A stretch of 64,000 nt of DNA, from positions 73,976,002 to 74,040,001 of the forward strand of contig OX439039.1 in the NCBI GenBank assembly GCA_949317995.1, written 5' to 3'. Within the stretch, counting starts at the first letter, position 1, and each line of letters opens with the position of its first letter. This DNA is from Acholoe squamosa (lineage: Eukaryota; Annelida; Polychaeta; Phyllodocida; Polynoidae). This document shows positions 22,480-35,100 of this stretch, piece after piece. The notes beneath the pieces were generated by a model, which saw nothing but the letters and a program-made list of their open reading frames with translations, searched no databases and was not told where the DNA came from. The position numbers and the translations under genes were made by a program.

Positions 22480-24147
22480 ACAACATGTGCAAAAGCTTTT
22501 TTATTTAATCAATATATTCAACTTCATTTAAACATCATTAATGATAACATTTGTTTTGTTTTCATTCGGGGGAGCGGCATTTTTTGAATCTAAAAAATAT
22601 AGTTTGAATGAAGGCCTAGAGTACAATAGAAACGATCAATTTTTTCTGAAATACTAGATGCGTTGTGCAAAGAGCATGGCAATGGCATATCACGGGTTGG
22701 AAGGCGGAACTGTCCATAGTAGCACAGTGATAATGATCAAATACGATGAGAGATAGCGCTGATGAACAATCAAACACAGGAATCTCTAATTCTGAGTAAT
22801 GTAACAAATTTCAGCAATTAAATAGAGCTCTACTTCCACACATGAAAATTACTTCTTTTACATTTTGCTTTTAAAGATTTTTTTTTTGTTTTTGCTCTAT
22901 CTAAATCAAAATGTATGAATAGAATACAAACAAGCACCACAAGACCAAGTTTGAATTATACAAGTGAAGTTATGTCGATGTGAAAAGCATTCTGAGCAAC
23001 ACGTCCATAGGGGCACTTAAAGACGACAGCGGACAATTGACGACTGGAAAATTGTCAAGGAGCAGTCTATAGTGTATACAGCTCACCAAACTATATTCCT
23101 GATTAAATGTGATTTACATTATGTATGCATTAGTATTACTTTTCACACACAACGCGGGCCGATCAAACGCTAATCATCTGTGCATATATATTGTATACAA
23201 TGTATAGCTAACATACATGTACCTATATATAAATCCCATTGAACGCTACAAATTGTCGAGCAAAAGGAGATTGTATTCAAATTATGATTGCAAAATTGTC
23301 GCAATATTGCTGAAACAATTGGAAGATATCAATTATATTAAAATAGTTCTTTATACTATTTATTTTAGACTAGCATTAAATCTCAATTCATACTGATATA
23401 TGTAGTAAGTGAGCCTCTATTTACTATCAAACACCAATAATTACTGTTGGCTAAATCAATACTGAAAAACACCCATATATATCTATGTCAGATAGGTAAC
23501 TATACTGTGTTCTGCTTTACTATCACAACCAAAAGTGTAACAATATCCACAAAATATTTAACACCATGCACATAAATATCAACTCCTGCTAACATAAACC
23601 ACACTAAAATAATAAACACCAACCCATAGCCATAAATACTGAACACAGCTCTAAACCTATGTAACCAGAAACCAATAGCATCAAAACAGCATCTTTAGTA
23701 TGTGTATCATATAATCAAATCTATCGCAGTAAATGCGAAAACTCTATATAACCAACAGCCAAAATCTATTTTGGCTGTAATTTCATTTTTCAATACGGCA
23801 GTATTATTGATGTCATATAGTATAGAATAATAATGTTTATATTTGAATTTGCAATGTTATAATAGTCAGCATTATCATATGAGTGAGAGTTTCAGTAGTG
23901 GACCAAGTTAGAGTTCCAAGTACATAGCTTTCATGCACATAGAAGAATTATGGATTGTATATGTATTCCTGAATAGTAGTAATACCTGCAAAACCCACCG
24001 GAAAAGTGAAGATAAAAGATATAAGCCGCCTGATAAGGATGAACTTTAGAAGACTAAATATTAGATTCTCCTCAAATAAGTAAATAAGTGTGTAGAATTA
24101 TAGATTTTGATTAAGCTTTGCATTATTAACCCCTTTGTAAGATAGAT
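22480..24147 (-). other. CCPG1: Probable CCPG1 3' UTR
   Basis: A very AT-rich stretch of about 1.65 kb follows the stop. It carries no MITE signature I can see, unlike its surroundings. A minus-strand AATAAA (plus-strand TTTATT, 22500-22505) gives a plausible end. Other TTTATT occurrences (for example near 23358) allow a shorter UTR. Confidence 0.5.
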
Positions 24148-26174
24148 TCAAGGTTCTCTCTCCTCGTCGTACAGGTTTTTGGCACGGCGATATTCTCTAT
24201 CATCTGAGCGACGAACATACCATGGCTTGTTCCGTTCGAGGTCACGCTCGGCTGCACGCTCAAAGACCCAGTCAGGGTTGTGGTGATGGTACTCGCGTAG
24301 AATAGCACGCTCGAAGATCCACGAGGCATCGGAATCTGAGCTCTGCTCTGGAACATCATCTGCTAAACTTTGGGGACTAGCTGGAACATCTTCCACTTTG
24401 GGAGAGAATGCAGGGATTTCCTCTTTTTCTTCTTCATCCCAGGCTGTGTTGTTAGCCTTCTCTTCCACATTGCTCGGAGTGGTGGCAGGTTCCATGGTGA
24501 AGAGGTGGTCATCGTCTGGTGGTTGGACCCTACGCTGTGGCACTGTGTGCGTGTACGATGAATCTGCAGGTTTGTGAGGTGTAGGCTTGGCAATCTTATC
24601 CTTGCTGGCTTTCAGATCTTGAGCCTCCTGACTAGGAATGGAATGAAAGTTCTTGATATCATGATGGCACTGTGAGACCTGCCCATTATATTGGCAGGTA
24701 CTGTCCTGAGATTGCAGAATGCGCTGGCAGAGAGGGTGAGACTGTGGGCCTCCCCTTTTCCTGCTGCACTTCTTGCCATAACATCGTTCCTTACACAGAG
24801 CCCTCAATTGCCATTGCATGATCTGCTGTCCACAGCCCTTTATCAAGTTTTCACTCCGATGTTTCCGGTGAAGGCGACTCTTCCACCAGCGTACTTGGCA
24901 GGCCAGCCAGGTCTGAAGGGTTTTGGGTTGGTCTTCATCCTCAAGGTCATCTTCCAGATCATCAAGGTCATCATAGATATCTTCAATGTCATCATCATCC
25001 ATGGAGTAGAGGATATCTTCATTAAGCCGATGAATACGTCCATGGAGATAGTTGAGTCGCTTCTGATGTTTACGCCATTCTCGCTGATTACCTTCAAAGA
25101 ATCCCTCGTGGAAGAAGTCATCAGGGTCATACTCGGTTTTCTTCCAGAACTCGTTGTACTGCTCATGGCTACTCTTGCGCTGCTTGTGTTCCGGCTTATC
25201 CTCAAATGGCTTTGGGGTGTCTCCAAATGGCCTTCTGTCTTCTGGCCCTTCATGCCTCTGATGGTTCTGCTGATGCCTGTAGTCATTCTCTGGCCTCTCC
25301 TTGTGGTGCTTATGGTGGTGCTTCTCATGGTGTTGCTTCGCACGGTGGTGTTTGTGATGGTGATGATGTTGATGATGTTTCTTTTTCTCATCCATCCAGT
25401 TCTTGGGATGTATCTTTACCTTCACTTCATCCCACTTAGTTTTAATCCCTTCGCCAATCACGGTAACCTGCTCCTGGAGCTTATTGTGTACCTTGTTCAA
25501 GGTGTCCTCCGGGTTTGACAGCAGGTCCTTTGACAGGTTCTTCACCTTCTGCCAAGTCTCCTGCAGGGTGTGGGTCAGTTTTGACACATTCACTTTGGTC
25601 TTGTTCACATAGTCCTGGAAATGGGCCATGGTAGGCTTGCTGATGTTCCTCCATGAGGTATTAGACCTGTTCTCTGCTTCACTCTTGTTCTCATCCACAC
25701 CTGTGACAGTGCTCTTAATTGTCTCCTCCACCTTCCAGGCAAGCTGCAGCAGCTTCTCCATCTCCTCAGGCAGCTTAAGATCTTCAATCTTTGTGCTTCC
25801 AACAAGCTTAATCAGCTCGTTCCATTTGTTGATAATTTGACTGGTTGTACCCTTTGTCGCTTCATTTAACTTGGCCCAGTATTCCTGGGTGGTGTGTCCG
25901 GCCTGGTCGATGTATTTTGCGGAGAGAGATACAACACCTGGAAAGTGCTGCCGGACACAGGATAAAACAGAGCTTGGTGACTTTGGTTGAGCTGGTTTGG
26001 CTGGCTCTTCAGAAGTTTTCTCTTTGCTGGAAACAACTCCCTGCAGGTATTGGTTCATTTTCTTCTCAGCAGCCAATTCAAGAGAGACATTCTCCAGTTT
26101 CTGCTCCAATACTGCAACGACTTTCAACGTGTTGGACACATTTGGAGGTGTGTCTTCAGTATGGTTGCTTCCAT
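24148..26174 (-). CDS. CCPG1: CCPG1 terminal coding exon 11 (large lumenal domain)
   Basis: The acceptor TTTTAACAG ends at 26175 on the minus strand, and the stop TGA is at 24150-24148. The exon holds 675 codons (residues 582-1256). In order: clustered sequons (N585, N593, N610, N744, N750, N753, N758, N777, N794); helical segments; a His-rich stretch (about 847-890); an aromatic/charged block (NEFWKKTEYDPDDFFHEGFF, about 922-941); an Asp/Glu run; eight cysteines (1007-1084); and WIFERAILRE, WVFERAAERD and WYVRRSDDRE at the end. The even cysteine number and the sequons fit an oxidising, glycosylating lumen. Long open frames on the other strand here are composition shadows. Confidence 0.9.
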
Positions 26175-29100
26175 CTGTTAAAATGCAGGAAAAATGGTAA
26201 TTTTTAGGGATGGGATTACTTATAGGTTTGACAAACAGAAAAAAATATCAATTTCCTAATGCTAGTACACCCCCAGTGATGAAATGACACAAAGTAGCTT
26301 TCTTTCATTTTATCTATTTATTCATATTTTTATTTGGAAAATCATTGAATTTCTACAAGAAAAATGTTTACATAAGAGACATCAATTACCAGTTGCCAAT
26401 TTACCTGTCATTTCTTCAACATTGCTGGGGAGAATAGTGTAGCGCATTTTGCCAACAGCGGATTTCAGATCATCATTCTCTGAGGCCAACTGGTTGACTT
26501 TGACCTTGAGCTGTCGCTGGGCGACCTCTGCGCTAACATGTGCATTGGCTGGATGTGCAGTGTAGCGAAGACGAGTCACCTCAGCACGCAAGTCTGCATT
26601 CTCCATCTGTGCTCGGTTCAACTTCTCACGGAGAACTTGTATGTAGTTCTGAAATGTTAATGGCAAGTACTGATAAGTCCAAATTGATTACATTACATGG
26701 GGGAAGACAGGAGTCTAAGAAAATGTATCAATATCTTGATAATGTGAGAGAACGCTATAAGGTCCATAGATTTGTGTTGATCCCATAAGATGACCCTAAA
26801 CATTTCTGAACGAGGAAGACAATATTAAGGTGTGCCTTCATTGATCTTTCCCTATCTATAAGTAACTTATAAACATGAGTAGACAATAGGGTACAATGAA
26901 TAAAGACCTCGATTCACAAGTATGGCTTCTTCAATTGCATAATACATAGGGGATAACCCCAATTATAAAGTCACGAGATAAGATTGGATTATGAATATTG
27001 TTAAGGTTCAAATCATAACGTAGGATCTTTTATAAAAGTGCTTGTAGACTTGTGTTGTTAGCTAATTTGGGTACAAAAATAGGAAACTCATTAGAGCAGC
27101 TATGAAAACTGCTATGTATGATACCAGCTTACCTTGAGCTCGGCCACAGATTCTGACTCCTTGTTCAGTACACTTTCAGACTGTCCAAAAATGACTCTGG
27201 TTGGAGTGTGCTTGTCATCTGGGTTCTGTTGTAAAAGACACGAGATAATGGCAAAGCGCAATAACAATTTAATTGTGATATAAATGTAAAGGCGGAAATT
27301 AATAGAAAGAGATCCATAGTGTTCCCCTGCCGAGTTAGCCTAGAGAGAGATTGTTTGAGCGATCTAGCCAGCTATGAATTTTACAATATTTTTGCTACAT
27401 ATTTTGTTTACTTTAATTGGAGCAAACTTGAACAGATCTAGTGTCTACATAGAATATACCTGCTGAATCTGGTAGTCGTTCGGGGGCTGGCTTGGGATCG
27501 GTCCAGGTCCAGTCGGAACGCCATCCGATTTCTCTAAGATATTACCTGCACCAGACATAGCAGTCCTACCACCAGGTGGTGTTCCGCCGGCATCAAACTG
27601 CATCAAAATTTGTACATTTTGAGAAAACATAACTAAAGAGATAAAACTTATAAATTAATCAAAACTATCTGTAGACAAAAGCCATGTTTGAGAAAAGAAG
27701 TTTCTATAAAAACCTAATCTTTGGGTTAGCTGATTAAGGTAGAAAATGTGTCATAAAATTTGGCATAGATAAGTAAGTCTTACCCCTTGATTTGTCAGTT
27801 TACGTAGTTTTCCTTTCAGCATGTCGGCCTGTTTCAGACATATCAGGTGGTTGTCCTGGGCTCCCTTCATCCGCTCGACCTGCATCTTTCGCAGCCAACC
27901 ATCTCGCGACACACCTAGAAGATATTTTATATATATTTCAGCATACCATATAAACTCTACAATGATACAACACACTTAGGGTGTCACAGATACTTTTTAC
28001 GCCCACGGTAATATTTTCGACCGTAGCAAGATTAAACCATCTCTCACATACAATGTGTTAGAATATAGGATAGGCTTAACCCTGAAAATCTTAACTAAGG
28101 GAGCGATACGTACAGCAAGTGCCATTCTACCCTATTTTGGGCCTCAAAACCTCCATTGGCCAGATGAACATTTGCAGACCTGATAAAATCCCCAAACCTT
28201 GGCATAATATAAAAACTCATCTACTGTTCCATTTAGGAACTATTTGGGGTCACTTGTGATTTTTTTCATAATTTTACCAATATTTCTTGCATATGATTTC
28301 TAAGCCAATCACCCACATCACCTTCAGTGCAGGCCTGAATACCATATGACTCACGAGAGGGCAGCATTTACGTCCATGTAACCAGAAGCGCACTGACCTT
28401 TTTCCGCTAAACAGAGCCTAAATTTTTTACGCCCCCTTTAAGAGGGTCAAAAGATTTTTACGCCCCCCTCTCAGGAAAGGTCAAACGTTTTTTAACCTCT
28501 CCCCCCTCAAACCCACCACCCTTTTGTTGAAAAATAATGACTACTCCCTTACAAAGAATTTCAAGGAATTTATGTGTTCACTGGTTACTCCTTAAATAGT
28601 TCAATCCAGGCAGTACCTTTCTGTCCTTAAATGGTTATGCGTATACAAAAATGGAAATCACTTCACATCTATAGTTCTTGTGTGTTCCTTGGACATGCAC
28701 TTAGTTTAAACACCTTCCAATTAGAGGTTTGGTTACATCATCTTTTCTTTCTCAATGATATCACAAATAAATGGAAAAGCAATACATATGATTTTCGACC
28801 GGATCAAAACAAACCCGTACCAATGTAGTGCCCAACAGCGACACCGATGGCCAGAAACAGAGCGACGAGCGAGATGATGGTGAGGACAGAGTTGAGGCTG
28901 GGGTTGGGGCGGTGACGGTAGAGCCGCCTCCCAGCGATCAGCGGCACATCGTCTAAGGAATAAATCATGCTGGATAGGTCACTATCATCGGTATCATCAG
29001 TGGCCACACCTGAAATGTCACTCTCACAGCGGTCGTCAAATTCCCCAATCAGGGAGTCCTCCTCCTCCTCTTCTTCTTCTTCTTCTGCCAGGGTCAAGGT

Positions 29101-32100
29101 CACACAGGGTCACGGGGTCAAGGCCGCAGTCGGGGTCAAGGGGAACAATCAGAGGAGGAACTCGTTAGGTTTACAAGGGTTAGTAAGCATATTGATGTGC
29201 ACACTGAGTAATAAACTATAAGATAAAGTATAAGGTTTTCTTCAAAAATATACATGTATCCCATGCTTTTGTTGGCTTAAGAACTATAAAATTGGATAAC
29301 TATATAAATTTCAAAGCTGTGCCTGTTCTACCTAAAAATACCTTCAGTTTTGCCTTTTAACCAAGTCTAAGGTTATTGAACTGATTTCACAAAGAGTAAC
29401 TTCTAAGTGTTATTGAATTTATGTAAGAGGAACTGCTATTGAACATAGGCATGTTAAATACTGGATACATGTATAACATAGAAAGTACTACCGGTAGTGG
29501 TCGCCTAGCTATGATAATTTCAAACGACTAAGTATAAGTGGTCTTGCTGGAAAACAAATAAGAAACGACAGAACTCTCTATGATAACACAAGGCAGGGAT
29601 TGATATGGATGAGGTGACTGAGAGAGCTATGGAAGTTGAATACATTTGTATTGTATACACCTGTACATGAACCTGATAAAGATATGTCTATTACAACATT
29701 GGAGTAATATGTTTCAAATGAGCTATACAAATACAAAGAAGTTTATGTTCTAATTTACCATGAGCATAGAAACTTTTAGTTTTACAATGTTAATTACTTG
29801 AGATGCACTTCGTTGATTGTAATGTAGATTCTCCCATTGTATTATGTGCCATTAAAGCCCATTTATCATTACCGACCCATCTCGCATTTAGGGTAGACCC
29901 TGAGTTGAACCCATATCTTTAAGTTAATGCCCCTGGGATTGATTTTGAGCAAATTGATATTTATTTGATAAAATCTTACCACGCCTTTAAGGCACACATT
30001 ATGTTCAGATCATACTCTAAGCATCAAGAAAGTATGACTTATAACTACCGTAATCTCCCGCGTAGAAGACGCGCTGCGCATATAAGACGCACCCCAAACT
30101 CAGCACATGCATTTTCGTGTATAAGACGCACATTTTAATGCTCAATTTTGTAAATCCAGTACTGTTCTATAGTAAAATTACCCCTCGTATAAGACGCACA
30201 CCCAACTTTAGAAAATCCTATAAGACGTACCAGCATTTTGTTTGGCCTAGAGGACGCGTCTTTTACGCGGGAGTTTACGGTAAGTTTTATGAAGTATCCA
30301 CATGATTGCCTACCTGGTCTGCGGGGCTGCAGGGGAGGTGCGATGGGAGGGTTGACAAAGCGAAAGTTGGCGCTGATGGAGGAGGACGCCCGTGAGGTAT
30401 CCGAGGTCCCGGACGCCCCGGAGATCTGCATGAGACGAGCGACATCGGCCAGCAGGGCCGGCTGGTCACCACTCTCACCAGACATGAGGTCCAGCCGCAC
30501 AAAGTCGGAGTCTGAAATAAATACCAGGTTATATTTACAGGGATGAAAGTCACAAAACACGAAAATTCCTGAAATGGCCTAGTATCAGCCCAAAAGCCTG
30601 GGCTTTTATATGAATGTATAGGGCCTTGTTATCTCAAAATCCCTGAAATCAGAGAAATCCCTGAAGACTTTCATCCCTGTATTTAAAGCTGAAAAATATT
30701 GAAAACTTATTTTTATAGTGAAGAGAGCTTAAGCTTTGGGATACTGATTACCCATATAAGAGAGTTTTCATGACAGGAAGTGCTCCCTGTAACTCCTAAC
30801 TCACCTTTAAGATATATACCGGTAGGTTTATGCATCAAAATCCCAAGCATGACAATTATGCTATGACACTTATTACATAGTTTACACCACATTCTCACTA
30901 AACAATAGAGAACTTATCAATTTTTATTTTTGAAAAGCGGGTTATGATTATGATAAAGTTATGTCCTACCCGAGTCACTCTCCTGGCGGACCAACGCGGC
31001 ATGGAGCAACTCAATCTGCTGATTCTGATCAGCGACCACATCATCAATTGCACTGGAGAAAAAAAGAATACAACAGTGAGGTATCAATGACTCTTCTGAA
31101 TTTATCTGCATCATACTCCTTGCAATGGCTGTACAAGAATTCCAGTGCAAAACTAAAGATATATTTTACAATTGAGTATAAGTTCTGGACTTTGCACAAA
31201 AATGAATACCGTATATACTCTCGAATAAGCCACGGATTATACTAGAACCCAAGCCAAGGTGCAGCTTAGAGAATGTGGCTAAAGTCAGGGTACGGCTTAT
31301 AGGGGGTATTTAACCTTATAGAACATCAATTTCAGCCTTTAGGTGCAGCCTATAACTCAGGGTGCGGCTTACCGTATACGAGAGAATTAATGGTGCCGGA
31401 TAAGTCTTAGGCATGAAGCTTTATCCCCCCTTGATAGGAGCTTATACAAAGTTGGAGTACGGCTTATATTATGAGGTGTGGATAAGCGTCTGGTTTTAGA
31501 GTCCACAATTTCTTGTTAAACTACTATACAGTACTGTGTTCATACCAAGAACATAGAACCCGTTTCTCCTCTGAGGAGGTAAATAGATTAACGACGTCCC
31601 TGTAGTAATATGGACAGTGGCAGTTACCATAGGAGCAAAATCAATACTAGAAATACCCACATTAATGGTTAATCTATGAACCTTGGCAACTTCCGTTATA
31701 TCAAATACAGCTTCAATGATTTAGTGACAAACAATCCTCCCTGACACTGACATAAGCTACTAACCTTCATATAATACTGATAACTACACAGCAACTAGGT
31801 CTGGGTTTAAACACAGGCATACCTCTGTGTGGGCCACAAGGTGCAGTTAAATGTAGCCATATACTCAAAGCTGTGGTGGTAAAGACATGGCAGTTTTAAC
31901 ACTGGCCTCCTCCTGTCCCTAGTAGTAGTGAATCTCCTCCAGGACATGTTAGGACTCCCTGGCTACTCCAGTATTCCTTATTCCATATAGCCTCCAGTAT
32001 GTATACCTTGTCCAGTTTAGCCTCCAATATAAGAATTTGCCTCTGATCCTATGCTTAATCCACTAGACCCTATATTGATGGGTACTGTACCTTCATATAG

Positions 32101-35100
32101 ATATTAGATATCACCTGGTATATGCTACTACCGTATGAACCTGGATCCTGATAAAGAGTCTAGTGATAGTGAGAGTACTATTCAGGTCAAGCTAGACTTT
32201 AACCCCTTTAGGGCAGCATGAGGCTATAGAGACACAGAGAGAATACAGAGTGATGGGATCAAACCCTTTTTAAGAGGGGCTAGGGAAGCTCAGGGATGGA
32301 AGTGATAATGCCTGAAACGCTCTGTTTGAACCCCTTAGATATAGGCTTTGAATAGGACTGTATAGGTCTGAAAATCTCTGAAATCTGGGCAAATCCTGAT
32401 AACTTCCATCCCTGTAACTCAGCATTGCTTCACTGGTGCATCAGTTGAACCCTTAAGGAGGGTATCAAGCCTGTAGGTTAAGAATGATACATAAATACAC
32501 GATGCATGAATGCAGCCCTGGCGAATAAATAGTGCTACACGTGTGCATTATGACGACTACAGGGTATACGGGGGTAGCGGATTGTCCCATGGGCGCGGCC
32601 ATTGCTGAAGCTGGTTCCCAGCTCTTATCACTGATAACAGTTGTCTTATGGGTACCACTGCCCCCCGAAAGGACCACACTGAATAGTTGGTGTTATTTCA
32701 TTGGCTGATAATTAAACCAGCTAAGTCGGTATAGGCAGCAAGAGGGATGATGCATTTACTGCAGAGTTTTTAGGGTACAACTGGTACCGATCCTGAAAAC
32801 TCCAGTGTCTACTTACTAATTTTAATGAGCTATGACTAACAATATTGGAATTAAAACTGTTTCAGGAAAATGTTATTATGTCGTCAGTAATAAGTTTATT
32901 GCTCTCTGTATATATTGCTATCTATTACTTTGATTTATGAAAGATCACCAAAACACTAAGTGTGTGGTTCAATTGCTGTTTTCATATACATATACTGTTC
33001 AACAAATAGCACTGTAGTGGGACAACTCGGACCAGTTGGCGTCCCCCGGCTGCAGTATAAATAAATAAATTTGAATTGAATTGAATTGAATTGAAACTCA
33101 TTGGTAACCATCTCAGGTAATGGCTGCCCCCACTGTACCTCCCACACCATCGGAAAAGTCCATAACATGTGTATTCAATCACTAGGTGTGCGCCCTTACA
33201 GGGTTAAGGTTTATTGATGTAGGACATTGGAGGATGAGGAGCTGATAAGAAGTGTATCACGTAGCCACCCAAACATACTTTACCTTGCTACCGTAAAACT
33301 CTGTGTATCGGACAGAGGTTACATCTATGCCTCAGCTATCTAATGTCATAGAGGGCCTGTTGTACATACAGCCATTTAACATTTATCGAAGCTAAAGGCC
33401 CAAATTCACCAAGACACACTGGACATGCATGTATCAGAAAATGCCACAGACTTCAATGTATTGTTCTGACGTACACAGGCTCATGCGTCTTGGTGGATTT
33501 GGCATCTAAGGCCATACAGCATTTGTTCTCAGAAATGCCAAGTACGATTTGTTATAGTTAAGGCCATATAGAATTGGTTCTAGCAAATGCAATACAGCTT
33601 CTGTTCCAGGTAAGGTCACATAGCATGTGGTGACGCTAAAAGGTGGTGGTTCATTTTTGGTAGATTCACCCTGAGATTCACCCAAAATGCCTTAAGACGT
33701 CCACCCTAGATACTTAGGCCACCTGTCGGCTAGACTGACAGGCTTTGAGTAGTGTTTAGTACACCCTGAAAATTAGGACTGGCAAATTCACCCATAGCAC
33801 ACAGGCTCCCTCTACAGGAAATCAGACATACCTGATTTAATACTAAGACAGGAATAAATACAAGCCATAGATTTTCTTTGGAGCAGAGATATTTCATATG
33901 ATCTTTAGGTGTTTTAACATATGGTATAGAATGTTGATTACTGCTTCTCCTATTCCGAGGTAGCAGGTTGTCACATGGGCGCCGCCATTGCTGGAGCTTG
34001 TTACCAGCGAATTCTACTGATAATACCTATCAGATGGGTACCAGTTGGCCCCCGAAGGACCGCAGCAAATAGATTGGGGTATACAGCCATATCGCTGTAC
34101 CACCGCTCACTTCTCCCTTGAGTAGGGTTGGGATGCTGTCTTCAGACCGGACCTCAGTACCCTACCCCTCCCCCTATCTCCTCCCACGAGTATTCCCGTC
34201 TTGGACAGGTCTACAGCATACCTGGCACTCATACAAGACGTGGAACTTACTATTTCCAGAGTTCTCTTACCCCAGTGCTCATATGAGATTGGCGCTATTT
34301 TGAAACCAGTGCTATTTCGCGACGGTTCAGTAAACACACACTAAATACTAAAAGGGTAACTAGAAATCAACTTACCGTAATCTCCCGCGTAGAAGACGCG
34401 TTGCGCATATAAGACGCACCCCAAACTCAGCACATGCATTTTCGCGTATAAGACGCACATTTTAATGCTGATATTTGTAAGAGTAGTACTGTTCTATAGT
34501 AAAATTACCCCTCGTATAAGACGCACCCTGAACTTCAGAAAATCCTATAAGACTCCCCAGCATTTTGTTTGGCGTAGAGGACGCGTCTTATACGCGGGAG
34601 TTTACGGTAACTGGTTTTCAGTTTTAAAACACCAGGTAGAATATCCTGAGTTGTGAAAGTCTTTGAACAGGGAAGTCCCAGTGGTTTTGCAAACATATAC
34701 ACAGCTTTCTCTTCATTCTTCCTGGTACTTGAGAAATATTGATTAAGAAAAGACATCATTGCAGATATAGAGATGTCATAAGCAAGGGCCTCAAGTCCCT
34801 ACTTGAAGATTACATCCATGACAGCTATTTATTCAAGGGCGTAGCTAAGTGGCGTAGGTCACTAAGGTGTATTGTGAAAAACTTTTTTTTTTAAGTTTTC
34901 TTTGTTCTCACTTACAGAAATTAGATGAAACATTTACAATAAGATGTATACTGTTCTTCGACAGGCATGCAATACTCATAATTGCGGACAAATTGTGAAA
35001 TAAAAAGATTAAATGCATATTTGTCAAGGAGACCTAACCAGGCCTTTCTTCCCACTTAGATCTTTTCTTTTTTTGGTACAATGCTGCGTAGATGAGATTA

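Noticed and set aside
24691..25518. 275-codon plus-strand open frame rich in Val/Leu/Met
   Set aside because: It is the exact antisense of the His/Asp/Glu-rich part of CCPG1 exon 11, whose codon bias removes stops on the other strand. The sense frame has family landmarks and splice support.
30118..30305. Short plus-strand frames containing TPRIRRTPNFRKSYKT, repeated at 34465-34656
   Set aside because: The similarity between the two is due to the two 233-bp MITE copies, not to protein conservation.
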